This document shows, piece after piece, positions 52,801-60,927 of a stretch of DNA of 64,000 nt. Both the position numbers and the translations under genes were made by a program. The first letter of the stretch is position 1. Every line of letters begins with the position of its first letter. The DNA comes from JBFWWP01 sp050246115 (GTDB lineage Bacteria; Planctomycetota; UBA8108; UBA1146; JAJFFE01). The stretch spans positions 1 to 64,000 of the forward strand of contig JBFWWP010000011.1 of the NCBI GenBank assembly GCA_050246115.1, read 5' to 3'. A model generated the notes under the pieces. It did no database searches, was not told the DNA's origin, and saw only the letters and a list, made by a program, of their open reading frames with translations.

Positions 52801-52925
52801 CGTTCCTGGGGGTCTCCGGACGCCTGCAGTCGGAAGACGGCGTCGTGCACATCGTGGCCGACTCGCTGTGGATTCCGGAGCTCCCGCTCGATCCAACAGG
52901 AGCCCGAAGCCGCGACTTCCACTGA
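49800..52925 (+). CDS. dnaE2: Error-prone DNA polymerase DnaE2
   Basis: 1041 residues, the usual DnaE2 length and shorter than replicative DnaE. PHP domain at the N-terminus ([36 protein letters not shown]), and C-family polymerase palm with catalytic Asp residues in [16 protein letters not shown] around 385-395. Also present are [54 protein letters not shown], and an OB-fold near the C-terminus (ITFRQRPGT-like region, [20 protein letters not shown]). It performs mutagenic lesion bypass with ImuA/ImuB under DNA damage. GTG start inside the imuB stop. Confidence 0.95.
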   Translation: [1041 protein letters not shown]

Positions 52926-53664
52926 CTTTCGACGCAGCGGCCACCGCCGCCTCCTTCGGTTCTCGCCGTCGCCCATCCACGCCGCGACGGTCCTCCTGTG
53001 GCTTCCTCCCTTCCTTCACCACCGCGACGCATCCGGCGAGCCCGCCGCCCATCCAACGTCCTGGCGCGCCCTTGGGAGCGCCGGGGCGTCTCGTGGTTCG
53101 GTGGACTCAGCGGATGCGTGACGACGCCGAATGGGCGTTAGTGAGAAGGGATTGAACGGGGATGAGGGAGGCGGATCACACGCCGCGCCAGCTTCGCACC
53201 GTTCGCCGTTAGTGAGTGGTCGAGGATGAGGTGTGCCGTCCGCTTTCGTCGTCCCTCTTCAGTCCCTCCTCGCCCTCGCCCATTGACCACCGCGACGCAT
53301 CCGGCGAGCCCACCGCGCATCCAACGTCCTGGCGCGCCCTTGGGAGCGCGGACAGCCTGTCCGCATCGCCCGCGGACACCTCGTTCGCGTCACACGCACA
53401 CGCTCGCTGCCATCCCATTGCGCCAAGCCGGCGGGGACCACGCGCCAAGGAGGTTCACCAAGTCTATCGTTGCGACCCGGGGTGGTGAGGCTCGCGAGCG
53501 AGGCTCGTTGCCTTGGCGCGCGTCCGGAGTCCCGTGGTTCGGTGTACTCAGCGGATGCGTCTCGATAACGAAGGACGAAGAGACGACGAGACGAAAGCTG
53601 GCGCGCCCTTGCTAGCCCCGCGGCCGGATGCGCGACCCGTCACCGGGCTCGAGGAACCAACCCC
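52926..53664. other. Repeat-rich noncoding spacer
   Basis: 739 bases between convergent dnaE2 and dctM. Short open frames here are Arg/Pro/Ser-rich and arise from the repeats described separately. No gene, RNA or terminator could be supported. Confidence 0.5.
53017..53560. repeat. Duplicated long repeats A and B
   Basis: Repeat A (about 65 bases, containing ACGCATCCGGCGAG and CATCCAACGTCCTGGCGC) occurs at about 53017-53081 and 53286-53350, nearly identical. Repeat B (about 30 bases, CGTGGTTCGGTG then ACTCAGCGGATGCGT) occurs at about 53089-53120 and 53529-53560. The end of B is the near-complement of the start of A, so each A...B set forms an imperfect inverted repeat, spanning about 100 bases in the first set and about 270 in the second. 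Confidence 0.75.
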
Positions 53665-54909
53665 TCAGTCCAAGAGCCAGAGGCTCAGGCCGGGGACGAA
53701 GGTGATGATGGCGAGGGCGACTAGCAGGATGGCGATGAACGGTAGCGTCGCCCAATAGATCTGCAGGATGGGTCGCTTGAACCGGACGCTCGCGATGAAC
53801 AGGTTGAGTCCCACCGGGGGCGTCACGTAGCCGATGCCCAAGTTGGCGAGGAAGATGATCCCAAGGTGCCGCATGTCGACGCCATAGTTCTGAGCCAAGG
53901 GCACGATGAGCGGCACCAACAGAACCGTCGCGGCGTAGATGTCGATCATGCAGCCGACCAAGAGCAGGAACACGTTGAGGGTGATCAGGAACGTGTGGCG
54001 ATGGGTCATGTACCCTTGTGCCCACTCGAAGAGGCGCTGGGGGATCTCCTCGTCGATGATGGCGTTGTTCACGGCCATGGTCATGCCCAGGATCATGAGG
54101 ATTCCGCCGATGAGGACCATACTGTCGCGCGCGATGGTGAGCAGCTCGGCGAACCGAATGTCGCGTCGAATCAGGGTCGTCAGGATGACGATGTACGTGG
54201 TGGTGACGACCGCCGCTTCGCTCACCGTGAAGAAGCCGGAGAAGATGCCGCCAACGACCCCCAGTGGGATGGGTACTTCCCAGATGGCGCCGATCGTGGC
54301 GCGGCGCAAGCGGGACCACGAGAACGGGGTCCGCGGCGCGCGGCCATGTTGGGTTCCGCGAACGGCGTAGAGCGAAACCAAGATGAGGATCACCAGGCCC
54401 GGGAGAATCCCCGCGACGAACAGTTCATCGACCGGAGTTTCGGAGATGACCCCGAACAAGATCACCGGCAGGCTCGGCGGAAACAGCATTCCCAGGCTTC
54501 CGCCGGTCGTGAGCAGGCCGACGCTGAAGTTCTCCTTGTAACCGTTTGCCAACAACGCCGGCAGCAGCAACCCACCGAGGGCGATGATGGTCACCCCGGA
54601 GGCGCCGGTGATCGCCGTCACCAAAGCACAGGCGATGACGGAGACGATGGCGAGACCACCCGGCAGGGAACCGACCAGAGCATTTGCCAACTCGACGAGG
54701 CGCACTGGCGCACGACTCCGCGCGAGCAGGTAACCGCCGAACGCGAACAGCGGGAGACTCGTGAGCAGCGGCTTCTGCGAGAGTTCGTAGAAGTTGAGGA
54801 TGACCGATTCGAGGCTGGTGTCGCGGTAGTACAGGATCGCGGACAAGGCGGCGGTCGCGAACAGAGGGAGGCCGAGCAAAGTGAGGACGGCCGCGATTGC
54901 CGTCTTCAC
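53665..54909 (-). CDS. dctM: TRAP transporter large membrane subunit
   Basis: 414 residues with about 11-12 membrane helices. Family markers are SLPLFAFGGYLLARS near the N-terminus, the ITGASGVTIIALGGLLLPAL loop, GSLGMLFPPSLPVILFG, and NLGIGYVTPPVGLNLFIAS near the C-terminus. DctM is the sodium-driven transport subunit of tripartite ATP-independent transporters. GTG start overlaps the dctQ stop (GTGA). Last gene of the tatT-dctPQM operon. Confidence 0.93.
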   Translation of the reverse strand: MKTAIAAVLTLLGLPLFATAALSAILYYRDTSLESVILNFYELSQKPLLTSLPLFAFGGYLLARSRAPVRLVELANALVGSLPGGLAIVSVIACALVTAITGASGVTIIALGGLLLPALLANGYKENFSVGLLTTGGSLGMLFPPSLPVILFGVISETPVDELFVAGILPGLVILILVSLYAVRGTQHGRAPRTPFSWSRLRRATIGAIWEVPIPLGVVGGIFSGFFTVSEAAVVTTTYIVILTTLIRRDIRFAELLTIARDSMVLIGGILMILGMTMAVNNAIIDEEIPQRLFEWAQGYMTHRHTFLITLNVFLLLVGCMIDIYAATVLLVPLIVPLAQNYGVDMRHLGIIFLANLGIGYVTPPVGLNLFIASVRFKRPILQIYWATLPFIAILLVALAIITFVPGLSLWLLD

Positions 54910-55427
54910 GATCGGTCTCCGCGGAGGCTGCGGGTCACGTCGGCGAAGCCGCAGGCGAGGAGCCGGGCTGCCAGGCAAGCCAGGCCGATCGGCACTACCG
55001 CTGCGAGCCAGGAGTCGGGAAGTCCCAGGAAGGCGATGCGATCGCCGGCCTGTTCGGCTTCCGCGGCGGCAAAGCGAGTGGCCGCCGGCACGAGGAGACC
55101 GACGATGCCTGCAGCCATCAACTCCGTGACGCCGAGGAGCGCGAGCCGGGCTCGGGGTCGCAAGAGCTGGCCGAGTGCGTCGATGGCGATGTGCTTGCGA
55201 TCCCGGGTTGCTGCGAGCGCCCCCAAGAGTGCGATCCACAGGACGGCTTGTTGCGAGAAGCGCCCCCCCCAGAGCGGGGCGGTGACGCCAGGCAACCTAC
55301 GTGCGAGAATCGGGAGCAGGCCAATCACCAGCAGCGCGCCGAGGATCGACAGCAGGAGCGTTCCCTCCAGGCGGCCGGTCCAGCCCTGAGTCGGAGGTGG
55401 GGCGGATTCCTCGCCGGTTTCGCTCAA
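54906..55427 (-). CDS. dctQ: TRAP transporter small membrane subunit
   Basis: 173 residues, four membrane helices (TLLLSILGALLVIGLLPILA, QQAVLWIALLGALAATRDRK, LALLGVTELMAAGIVGLLV, WLAAVVPIGLACLAARLLA). The WIALLGALAATRDRKHIAID segment is the conserved DctQ motif. It supports DctM and links it to the binding protein. TTG start, TTGA overlap with the dctP stop. Confidence 0.9.
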   Translation of the reverse strand: MSETGEESAPPPTQGWTGRLEGTLLLSILGALLVIGLLPILARRLPGVTAPLWGGRFSQQAVLWIALLGALAATRDRKHIAIDALGQLLRPRARLALLGVTELMAAGIVGLLVPAATRFAAAEAEQAGDRIAFLGLPDSWLAAVVPIGLACLAARLLACGFADVTRSLRGDRS

Positions 55428-56425
55428 GGCTTTTGCCCTTCGCGCGAGCGGAACTCGCTCAGGAGCGACTCGATGCGCAGCAGCACCTCCGGGCGATACA
55501 GGTCGCCGGTGAACTTCTTCGTGACCTCGGCGGTTGCCGCCTGCAGTCGCGTCAAGCTCTCGGCGGTGATGCTCACGAGTGCGATCCCCGACTCGCGGAT
55601 CACTGCGAGGGAGTCCGCGTTTTGTTGAGCCACTGCCCGGTTCATTTGGGCGATGCCGTCCGCAAAACAGCGCCGTACGATCTCGCGATCGCCCTCAGCG
55701 ACGCGTTGCCAGCCTTGATCGGAGATCACGACGATCCCGACCCCGTAGTTGATGGCGAGGTCGAGCTGAAACCGAACGTGGGGATGCCACTGCAACGCGA
55801 TCAACCCCGCCGGCGGCGCGAACACTCCACCGATGAGGCCCGACTGCAAGGCCGGGAGGACGTCCGGCAGGCCGAGTGATTCGGGCGTCACTTTCAACAC
55901 CGAGTAGAACTCGCGCACCAGGGGATCGTCCTCGACGAGCCACGGGCGACTCGCCTGGAGATCCTCGATGGTGGCGACCCGCTTGCTCGAGTACAGCGAC
56001 GAGAATCCGAGGTGGGGGAACCCCATGAGGCGAAAGCCGTTCCCTCGGGCCTGAGCATCGAAGTCGTCCGCCATGCGACTGAGCAAGAAGTCGACTTCGG
56101 CCTCCGTTCGGAACAATAGCGGCAACTTGAGCGCCGAGCTGTCCGGGCAGATCTGGGTCATGCCGGTGTTGAGGAAGGCGGCTCCTTGGAGCTGATCTAC
56201 CCGGAGTTTGCGAAGGACCGTACGCTCGTCCCCTTGGATGCCCCCCGGATAGAGCTTGATGCGAACGCGCCCGTCGGTTTGCTTCTGCACGGCGGCCGCG
56301 ACGTCGACGAGTCCCTTGCCCCACGGACTGCGCTCGGGCGACGGGGATGACAACTTCAAAGTCACGGGGGCATCTGCGCCCAGCAAGAGTGGGACGATCA
56401 CAGCCAGCAGGAACGTGCGCAGCAC
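55424..56425 (-). CDS. dctP: TRAP transporter substrate-binding protein
   Basis: 333 residues with a short signal peptide (FLLAVIVPLLLGADA). The DctP fold shows in LKLSSPSPERSPWGKGLVDV, RIKLYPGGIQGDERTVLRKL, and FYSVLKVTPESLGLPDVLPALQ followed by GLIGGVFAPP. The Arg that binds a carboxylate in most family members should be within the ASRPWLVEDD/FRLMGFPHLG region but was not fixed, so the substrate, probably an organic acid, is unknown. GTG start at 56425, 31 bases after tatT. The gene is flanked by a TatT gene, as in the treponemal TatP(T) type. Confidence 0.9.
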   Translation of the reverse strand: MLRTFLLAVIVPLLLGADAPVTLKLSSPSPERSPWGKGLVDVAAAVQKQTDGRVRIKLYPGGIQGDERTVLRKLRVDQLQGAAFLNTGMTQICPDSSALKLPLLFRTEAEVDFLLSRMADDFDAQARGNGFRLMGFPHLGFSSLYSSKRVATIEDLQASRPWLVEDDPLVREFYSVLKVTPESLGLPDVLPALQSGLIGGVFAPPAGLIALQWHPHVRFQLDLAINYGVGIVVISDQGWQRVAEGDREIVRRCFADGIAQMNRAVAQQNADSLAVIRESGIALVSITAESLTRLQAATAEVTKKFTGDLYRPEVLLRIESLLSEFRSREGQKP

Positions 56426-56456
56426 GGTGCTTCTCTCTTTCGGGTTGCCTTCGAGG

Positions 56457-57440
56457 TCAAAACAGGTCATCGCGTTTCGCGAGCAGTTCGCGAGCACGTT
56501 GGCGCGCGAGTGAGTTCGCGAGTCGATGGCTCGGGGCGTCATCGGAACTCGCGGCGAGGACTTCCTCGAGCGTGCTCGTGAACGTGGCCTCATCGAGCTC
56601 GGCGCGCGCCACGAACTCGGCTCGCAGTACCCGGGGAAGGAGCACGTCCGGTCCCGCGATCTCTGCGGCGCGGTCGAAGTGGTGTCGGCTTCGCGCGAGA
56701 TCCTGCCCGATTCCGGGAGGCTGCACCGCATAGAACACACCGAAAGCGAGGTGCAGGCGGCCACCGCCGTACTGATCGTCGAGTTCGAGCGCGCGGCGCG
56801 CGAGGGCCAGCGCTTGGGGGAGTTCGGCCAGTGATGCCATCGACTCCACGTCCGCGACGATGCGACCCAACCAGGCGGCCGCCGCCGCGTGCGCGGCGAC
56901 GGCGTGCTCGGCGTCGAGATCGGCCAGAGCGCTCTCGAAACGCGCGAGCGGGGTCGTGCGTTCGAGCGGGAGCGGCGCTCCCTCCGCCGCGAGCGCCCGC
57001 AACGCGTAGTCGCGGGCTCGCTCGTACAAGCCGGTTGCGCGCGCCGCCGATTCCGGGTCGTCGCTCCCGACGAACGCCTGGGTGTACGAGAGATAGAGTT
57101 CGGACGCTTGCAGCAGGATCTCGTGGTTCTCGGGGTCAGACTTCGCGAGGCCGTCGAGGACGAGCAGGAAGCTCGGGAGTCCGGCTCGCACGACTTCTGG
57201 GTCCGGGTTCTCGAGCACGGCCGCGGCGATCGAACCGAGCGTCGCGCGCGCCGAACTCGCTGCTGCGCCGCGGATCCAGGAGCAACCCGAGAGCAGGAGC
57301 GTTGGCACGAGTGCCACCGCGAATGCCACGGCCGTCGCTTTCGCGGGGGGTCCCTGCGGCCTGCGGGGGCCCGCCGCCGGCAGCGAGAGTCCTCGCCGCA
57401 GCCGCTCGCGGGTCGGAGCAGGCAGCCGAAGGGATGGCAC
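56457..57440 (-). CDS. tatT: TatT-family TRAP-associated lipoprotein
   Basis: About 327 residues. A hydrophobic segment with lipobox LLSGC (ATAVAFAVALVPTLLLSGC) is followed by a mostly helical, TPR-like protein: LPSFLLVLDGLAKSDPENHE, LLQASELYLSYTQAFVG, ALALARRALELDDQYGGGRL. This fits the TatT family, whose trimer docks with the TRAP binding protein in the periplasm. The start is uncertain: GTG at 57440 is chosen for a reasonable signal length, but the frame is open to 57629 and a TTG about eight codons upstream is also possible. First gene of the operon. Confidence 0.75.
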   Translation of the reverse strand: MPSLRLPAPTRERLRRGLSLPAAGPRRPQGPPAKATAVAFAVALVPTLLLSGCSWIRGAAASSARATLGSIAAAVLENPDPEVVRAGLPSFLLVLDGLAKSDPENHEILLQASELYLSYTQAFVGSDDPESAARATGLYERARDYALRALAAEGAPLPLERTTPLARFESALADLDAEHAVAAHAAAAAWLGRIVADVESMASLAELPQALALARRALELDDQYGGGRLHLAFGVFYAVQPPGIGQDLARSRHHFDRAAEIAGPDVLLPRVLRAEFVARAELDEATFTSTLEEVLAASSDDAPSHRLANSLARQRARELLAKRDDLF

Positions 57441-57980
57441 CGAACTCGAGAATGGGATGCGCAACGGGTGGTCTCTTTCCGCTTCGATGCGAGGGCGGAC
57501 GCGGAATGGCCTGCGGAGACTTCTCGCGACTGCCGGTCTTGCGCGTGAAGAGTAGCCAAGGCTTCGTGACTTGGGGATAGGGTTTCCGTCAAAGTTTCGG
57601 TACGTGACCCCAGAGACGTACGAGTGCACCGGCCCCCCGGTTCCCGTGGGCTGGCCCGAAGCCAGCGCATGCCGCGCTTGCGTCGGGCCTAGATTCTCTC
57701 CAAGGCGTACTTTCGAAAGCCCCCTCGCGACCGCGGCGAAGCCGGTCCGGCCCTCGGCTACGCCCCGAAGCGCCCGTGTGTCGAGCTGGTTCGGGAACGT
57801 ACCCGCCCCTGACCCCGTGAAATGACATCGATTGGGGGCCAGCCGGATTGTGGCCGGACAAGAAGACCACTATCCTGCCCGGTTTCTCAGGGCCACCCCA
57901 GCGTGGTGGAGCGAGGGGGTCAGCGAGGTGGTTCGGACCCGAATTCTCACGGGCCCTCGGCGCTCGAACGAGGTCGTTGG
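57441..57980. other. Divergent region between tatT and oleB
   Basis: 540 bases with no gene. It contains the family 1 palindrome at 57653-57689. A weak promoter candidate for oleB (TTGTGG at 57848, 17-base spacer, TATCCT at 57871) lies about 105 bases before its ATG. A leftward promoter for tatT was not found. Confidence 0.35.
57653..57689. repeat. Palindromic intergenic repeat, family 1 copy b
   Basis: Arms GGCCCGA/TCGGGCC outside and AGCGC/GCGCT inside, centred at 57671. Its core AGCGCATGCCGCGCTTGC is identical over 18 bases to the palindrome at 27004-27040, while the outer arms differ but still pair. Compensated arms argue for selection on the hairpin. Confidence 0.65.
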
Positions 57981-58886
57981 ATGACGCTCCCCGGTCTCTC
58001 ACCGCAACTCTATCCGTTCCAGGGGCACTACCTCGAACTCGCTCGCGGGGTTCGGTGCCACTATCTCGACGAGGGCAGCGGCCCGCCGGTCGTGATGCTC
58101 CACGGTAACCCGAGTTGGTCTTTCTACTATCGTCGCTTGGCCGCGTTGCTGCGGGATCGCTACCGCGTGGTCGTTCCCGACCACGTTGGCTGCGGACTTT
58201 CGGACAAGCCCGATGACGACGTCTATGATTACACTCTCGATCGCCGCGTCGACGATCTCGAGCACCTACTCGACGAACTGCGGGTCGAAGCCGGGATCAC
58301 TCTGGTGCTACACGATTGGGGCGGAATGATCGGGATGGCGTACGCCCACCGGTTCCCGGCCCGCATCGCCCGGCTCGTGATCCTCAACACCGGTGCGTTT
58401 CCGCTCCCGTCTGGCAAGCGCTTTCCGCTCACGATCGCGCTCTGCCGCAGTCCACTGGGTGCACTGTTGGTGCGAGGGCTCAACCTTTTCTGCCGCGGCA
58501 CCGCGTCCGTGGGTTGCCGGCGCCGCTCCATGTCCGCCGACGTTCGTCAGGGGTACCTCGCGCCGTACGACGACTGGGCACATCGCATCGCCATCCACCG
58601 GTTCGTCCAAGACATTCCTTTGACCCCGAAGCACCGCGTGCATGCGCGCGTACTGGAAGTGGCAGGCGGACTCGAGCAGTTTCGCGACCGACCGGTGCAG
58701 ATCTTCTGGGGTGAGCGCGACTTCGTTTTCGATCGACACTTTCTCGACGAGTGGATGCGGCGCTTTCCGGAAGCCGAGGTCCATCGCTTCGCCGACGCCG
58801 GCCACTACGTTCTCGAGGATGCGTTCGACGAGATCGGGCCACGGGTCCTCGAGTTCCTGGCGCGGACCGACGTGGCGGGGCGATGA
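57981..58886 (+). CDS. oleB: OleB-like alpha/beta hydrolase (beta-lactone decarboxylase)
   Basis: 301 residues, alpha/beta hydrolase of the haloalkane-dehalogenase-like group: HGNPSWSFYYR at 41-51, nucleophile Asp112 in LVLHDWGGMIG, catalytic His275 in DAGHYVLED. In the ole pathway, OleB removes CO2 from the cis-beta-lactone made by OleC to give a long-chain cis-olefin. By sequence alone it could be read as a dehalogenase; the overlapping oleC gene decides for OleB. ATG at 57981 has GAGG seven bases upstream. The stop overlaps oleC (ATGA). Confidence 0.85.
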   Translation: MTLPGLSPQLYPFQGHYLELARGVRCHYLDEGSGPPVVMLHGNPSWSFYYRRLAALLRDRYRVVVPDHVGCGLSDKPDDDVYDYTLDRRVDDLEHLLDELRVEAGITLVLHDWGGMIGMAYAHRFPARIARLVILNTGAFPLPSGKRFPLTIALCRSPLGALLVRGLNLFCRGTASVGCRRRSMSADVRQGYLAPYDDWAHRIAIHRFVQDIPLTPKHRVHARVLEVAGGLEQFRDRPVQIFWGERDFVFDRHFLDEWMRRFPEAEVHRFADAGHYVLEDAFDEIGPRVLEFLARTDVAGR

Positions 58887-60607
58887 CGCTGGCGCCCATC
58901 GACGGAGCGTTGCCCGCGAACATCGCCGCTCACCTTCCGCGCATGGCGGCGCGTCAACCGCATGCGCTGGCGCTCGCGGTTCCGGACACCCACCGTCGCC
59001 GTCACTCGGGTGACCTGCGTTACGAGCGCTACACCTTCGAGGAACTCGACTCCTTCTGTGACACCGTAGCGCATGGACTCGTGCGTCACGGCATTACCCG
59101 GGGAACGCGCACGGCGGTCATGGTGCGCCCAGGCCTCGAGTTCTATGGGCTGTCCTTTGCCCTGTTCAAGATCGGGGCCGTGCCGGTGCTGATCGACCCC
59201 GGGTTGGGTGTGCGCAATCTGCGGCGGTGCCTGGCGGAGGCGCGCCCCGAAGCATTCATCGGGGTGCCCTTGGCTCATACGGCCCGAGTCATCTTCGGTT
59301 GGGGCCGGGCCACCGTTCGCCGCCGGATCACCGTAGGCCGCTGCCCGTGGGGTGGGACGTCCTGGTCGACGCTGTTGCGGTCCGGGCGGGGCCTGGGTGC
59401 CTACCCCGTCGCCGAGACCCACCCGACCGATGTCGCCGCGATCCTGTTCACGAGCGGTAGCACGGGTCCGCCCAAGGGCGCGGTCTATACTCATGGCAAC
59501 TTCGCGGCTCAGGTCGAGTTCATTCGGCAGACCTACGCGATCGAGCCGGGCGAGGTGGACCTCCCGACCTTTCCTCTGTTTGGCTTGTTCGACCCGGCGC
59601 TGGGGATGGCCGCCGTGATTCCGGCCATGGACTTCACCCGCCCCGCTGCCGCGGATCCGTCTCGGCTCATCGCGGCGATCGATGAGTTCTCGGTGACCAA
59701 CATGTTCGGCTCCCCGGCACTCATCGATCGCCTCGGTCGTTATGGAGCGCAACGGTCAGTACGGTTGACCTCTTTGCGCCGCGTCCTTTCGGCCGGTGCC
59801 CCCGTTGGTCCGAAGGTGCTCGAGCGATTCCAGGGCCTGCTTCCCGAAACGACCCAGACCTTCACGCCATACGGCGCTACCGAGGCGCTGCCGGTGTCCT
59901 CGATCGGGAGCCGAGAGGTCCTCGACGAGACCCGGCGCGACACGGACCGCGGGCGGGGAACCTGCGTTGGCCGGCCGGTCGCCGGTGTCGAAGTCAAGGT
60001 CATTGCCATTACCGATGAACCCGTGCGGCACTGGAGTGAGGCGTCGGAGGTGGCGACGGGGGCGATCGGTGAGATCGTCGTGCGCGGCGCGAACGTGACG
60101 CGATCCTACTTCGAGCGGCCCGAGGCCACGAGTCTGGCCAAGATCGACGCGAGCGACCCGTCGGGCGGCTTCTTCCATCGCATGGGTGACCTCGGCTACT
60201 TCGACGAACGCGGCAGGCTCTGGTTCTGTGGTCGCAAGTCGCACCGCGTGCATGACGCCTCATCGAATCGCACTTGGTTCACCATTCCGTGTGAGGGAGT
60301 CTTCAATGCGCACCCGGCGGTGTATCGCAGTGCGCTCGTGGGCGTGAAGGAAGGGCCGCGTACGGACCCCGTGATCTGTCTCGAACTGGAGGCGTCGGTC
60401 GCCGGTGACCGAAGGGCCACCGTGCCCGCCGACCTGCTCGCTGAGCTGCGGGCACTCGCCGCTCAGCACGACCCCACGCGCGAGATTCGGCGTTTCCTCC
60501 GACATCCCGCGTTTCCGGTGGACATTCGCCACAACGCCAAGATCTTTCGTGAGCGCCTCGCAGAGTGGGCCACCGCGCGGCGTCACGAGGCGTCTGTGCG
60601 TGGATGA
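58883..60607 (+). CDS. oleC: OleC-like AMP-binding beta-lactone synthetase
   Basis: 574 residues of the ANL adenylate-forming superfamily. The P-loop-like motif LFTSGSTGPPKGAVYTH lies at about 188-205, followed by PLFGLFDPALGMAAVIP, TPYGATEALPVSSIG, MGDLGYFDERGRLWFCGRKS and a C-terminal catalytic Lys region (RHNAKIFRERLAEW). OleC uses ATP to close beta-hydroxy acids to beta-lactones, the substrate of OleB. Length and the GRKSHRV hinge fit OleC; a fatty-acyl-CoA ligase is the alternative if the context is ignored. ATGA overlap with oleB. Confidence 0.88.
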   Translation: MTLAPIDGALPANIAAHLPRMAARQPHALALAVPDTHRRRHSGDLRYERYTFEELDSFCDTVAHGLVRHGITRGTRTAVMVRPGLEFYGLSFALFKIGAVPVLIDPGLGVRNLRRCLAEARPEAFIGVPLAHTARVIFGWGRATVRRRITVGRCPWGGTSWSTLLRSGRGLGAYPVAETHPTDVAAILFTSGSTGPPKGAVYTHGNFAAQVEFIRQTYAIEPGEVDLPTFPLFGLFDPALGMAAVIPAMDFTRPAAADPSRLIAAIDEFSVTNMFGSPALIDRLGRYGAQRSVRLTSLRRVLSAGAPVGPKVLERFQGLLPETTQTFTPYGATEALPVSSIGSREVLDETRRDTDRGRGTCVGRPVAGVEVKVIAITDEPVRHWSEASEVATGAIGEIVVRGANVTRSYFERPEATSLAKIDASDPSGGFFHRMGDLGYFDERGRLWFCGRKSHRVHDASSNRTWFTIPCEGVFNAHPAVYRSALVGVKEGPRTDPVICLELEASVAGDRRATVPADLLAELRALAAQHDPTREIRRFLRHPAFPVDIRHNAKIFRERLAEWATARRHEASVRG

Positions 60608-60927
60608 CACGTCACCCACCTCCCGTGTTGCGAAGCGATTGCGGCTTGCGCTCGATGGGGGAAGGGGCCTCTGCGCACGCGACTGTGTGGGGCTCTGAAG
60701 GGACCCGGGGGTGTGTGCTGGGTGTTTCTCGCCGGGGCTTGCGGAGGCGCACGCAGGTGGTACCTTCGAGGGCACTCCGTTGGTGATTCGAGGCCGCGAC
60801 AATCGACGAGCCGCAAAGCTCGCTGCTCGTATGACATCGCTACCGAACGTGTCGCGTCCGAGGGGTGGGCCCCGAGGGACGGTGGATCCCATCGGGCTCG
60901 AGCCAGAGGAGACCCAGAGGAGACAAC
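60608..60927. other. Spacer between oleC and the response regulator
   Basis: 320 bases without a gene. It ends in a strong AGAGGAGA ribosome site for the regulator. No terminator or promoter could be assigned with confidence. Confidence 0.4.

Noticed and set aside
53017..53560. CRISPR-like repeats
   Set aside because: Only two copies each, irregular spacing, and no cas genes nearby.
57981..58886. Haloalkane dehalogenase
   Set aside because: The catalytic motifs fit, but the four-base overlap with an OleC-like gene and nearby OleD make OleB the better call.
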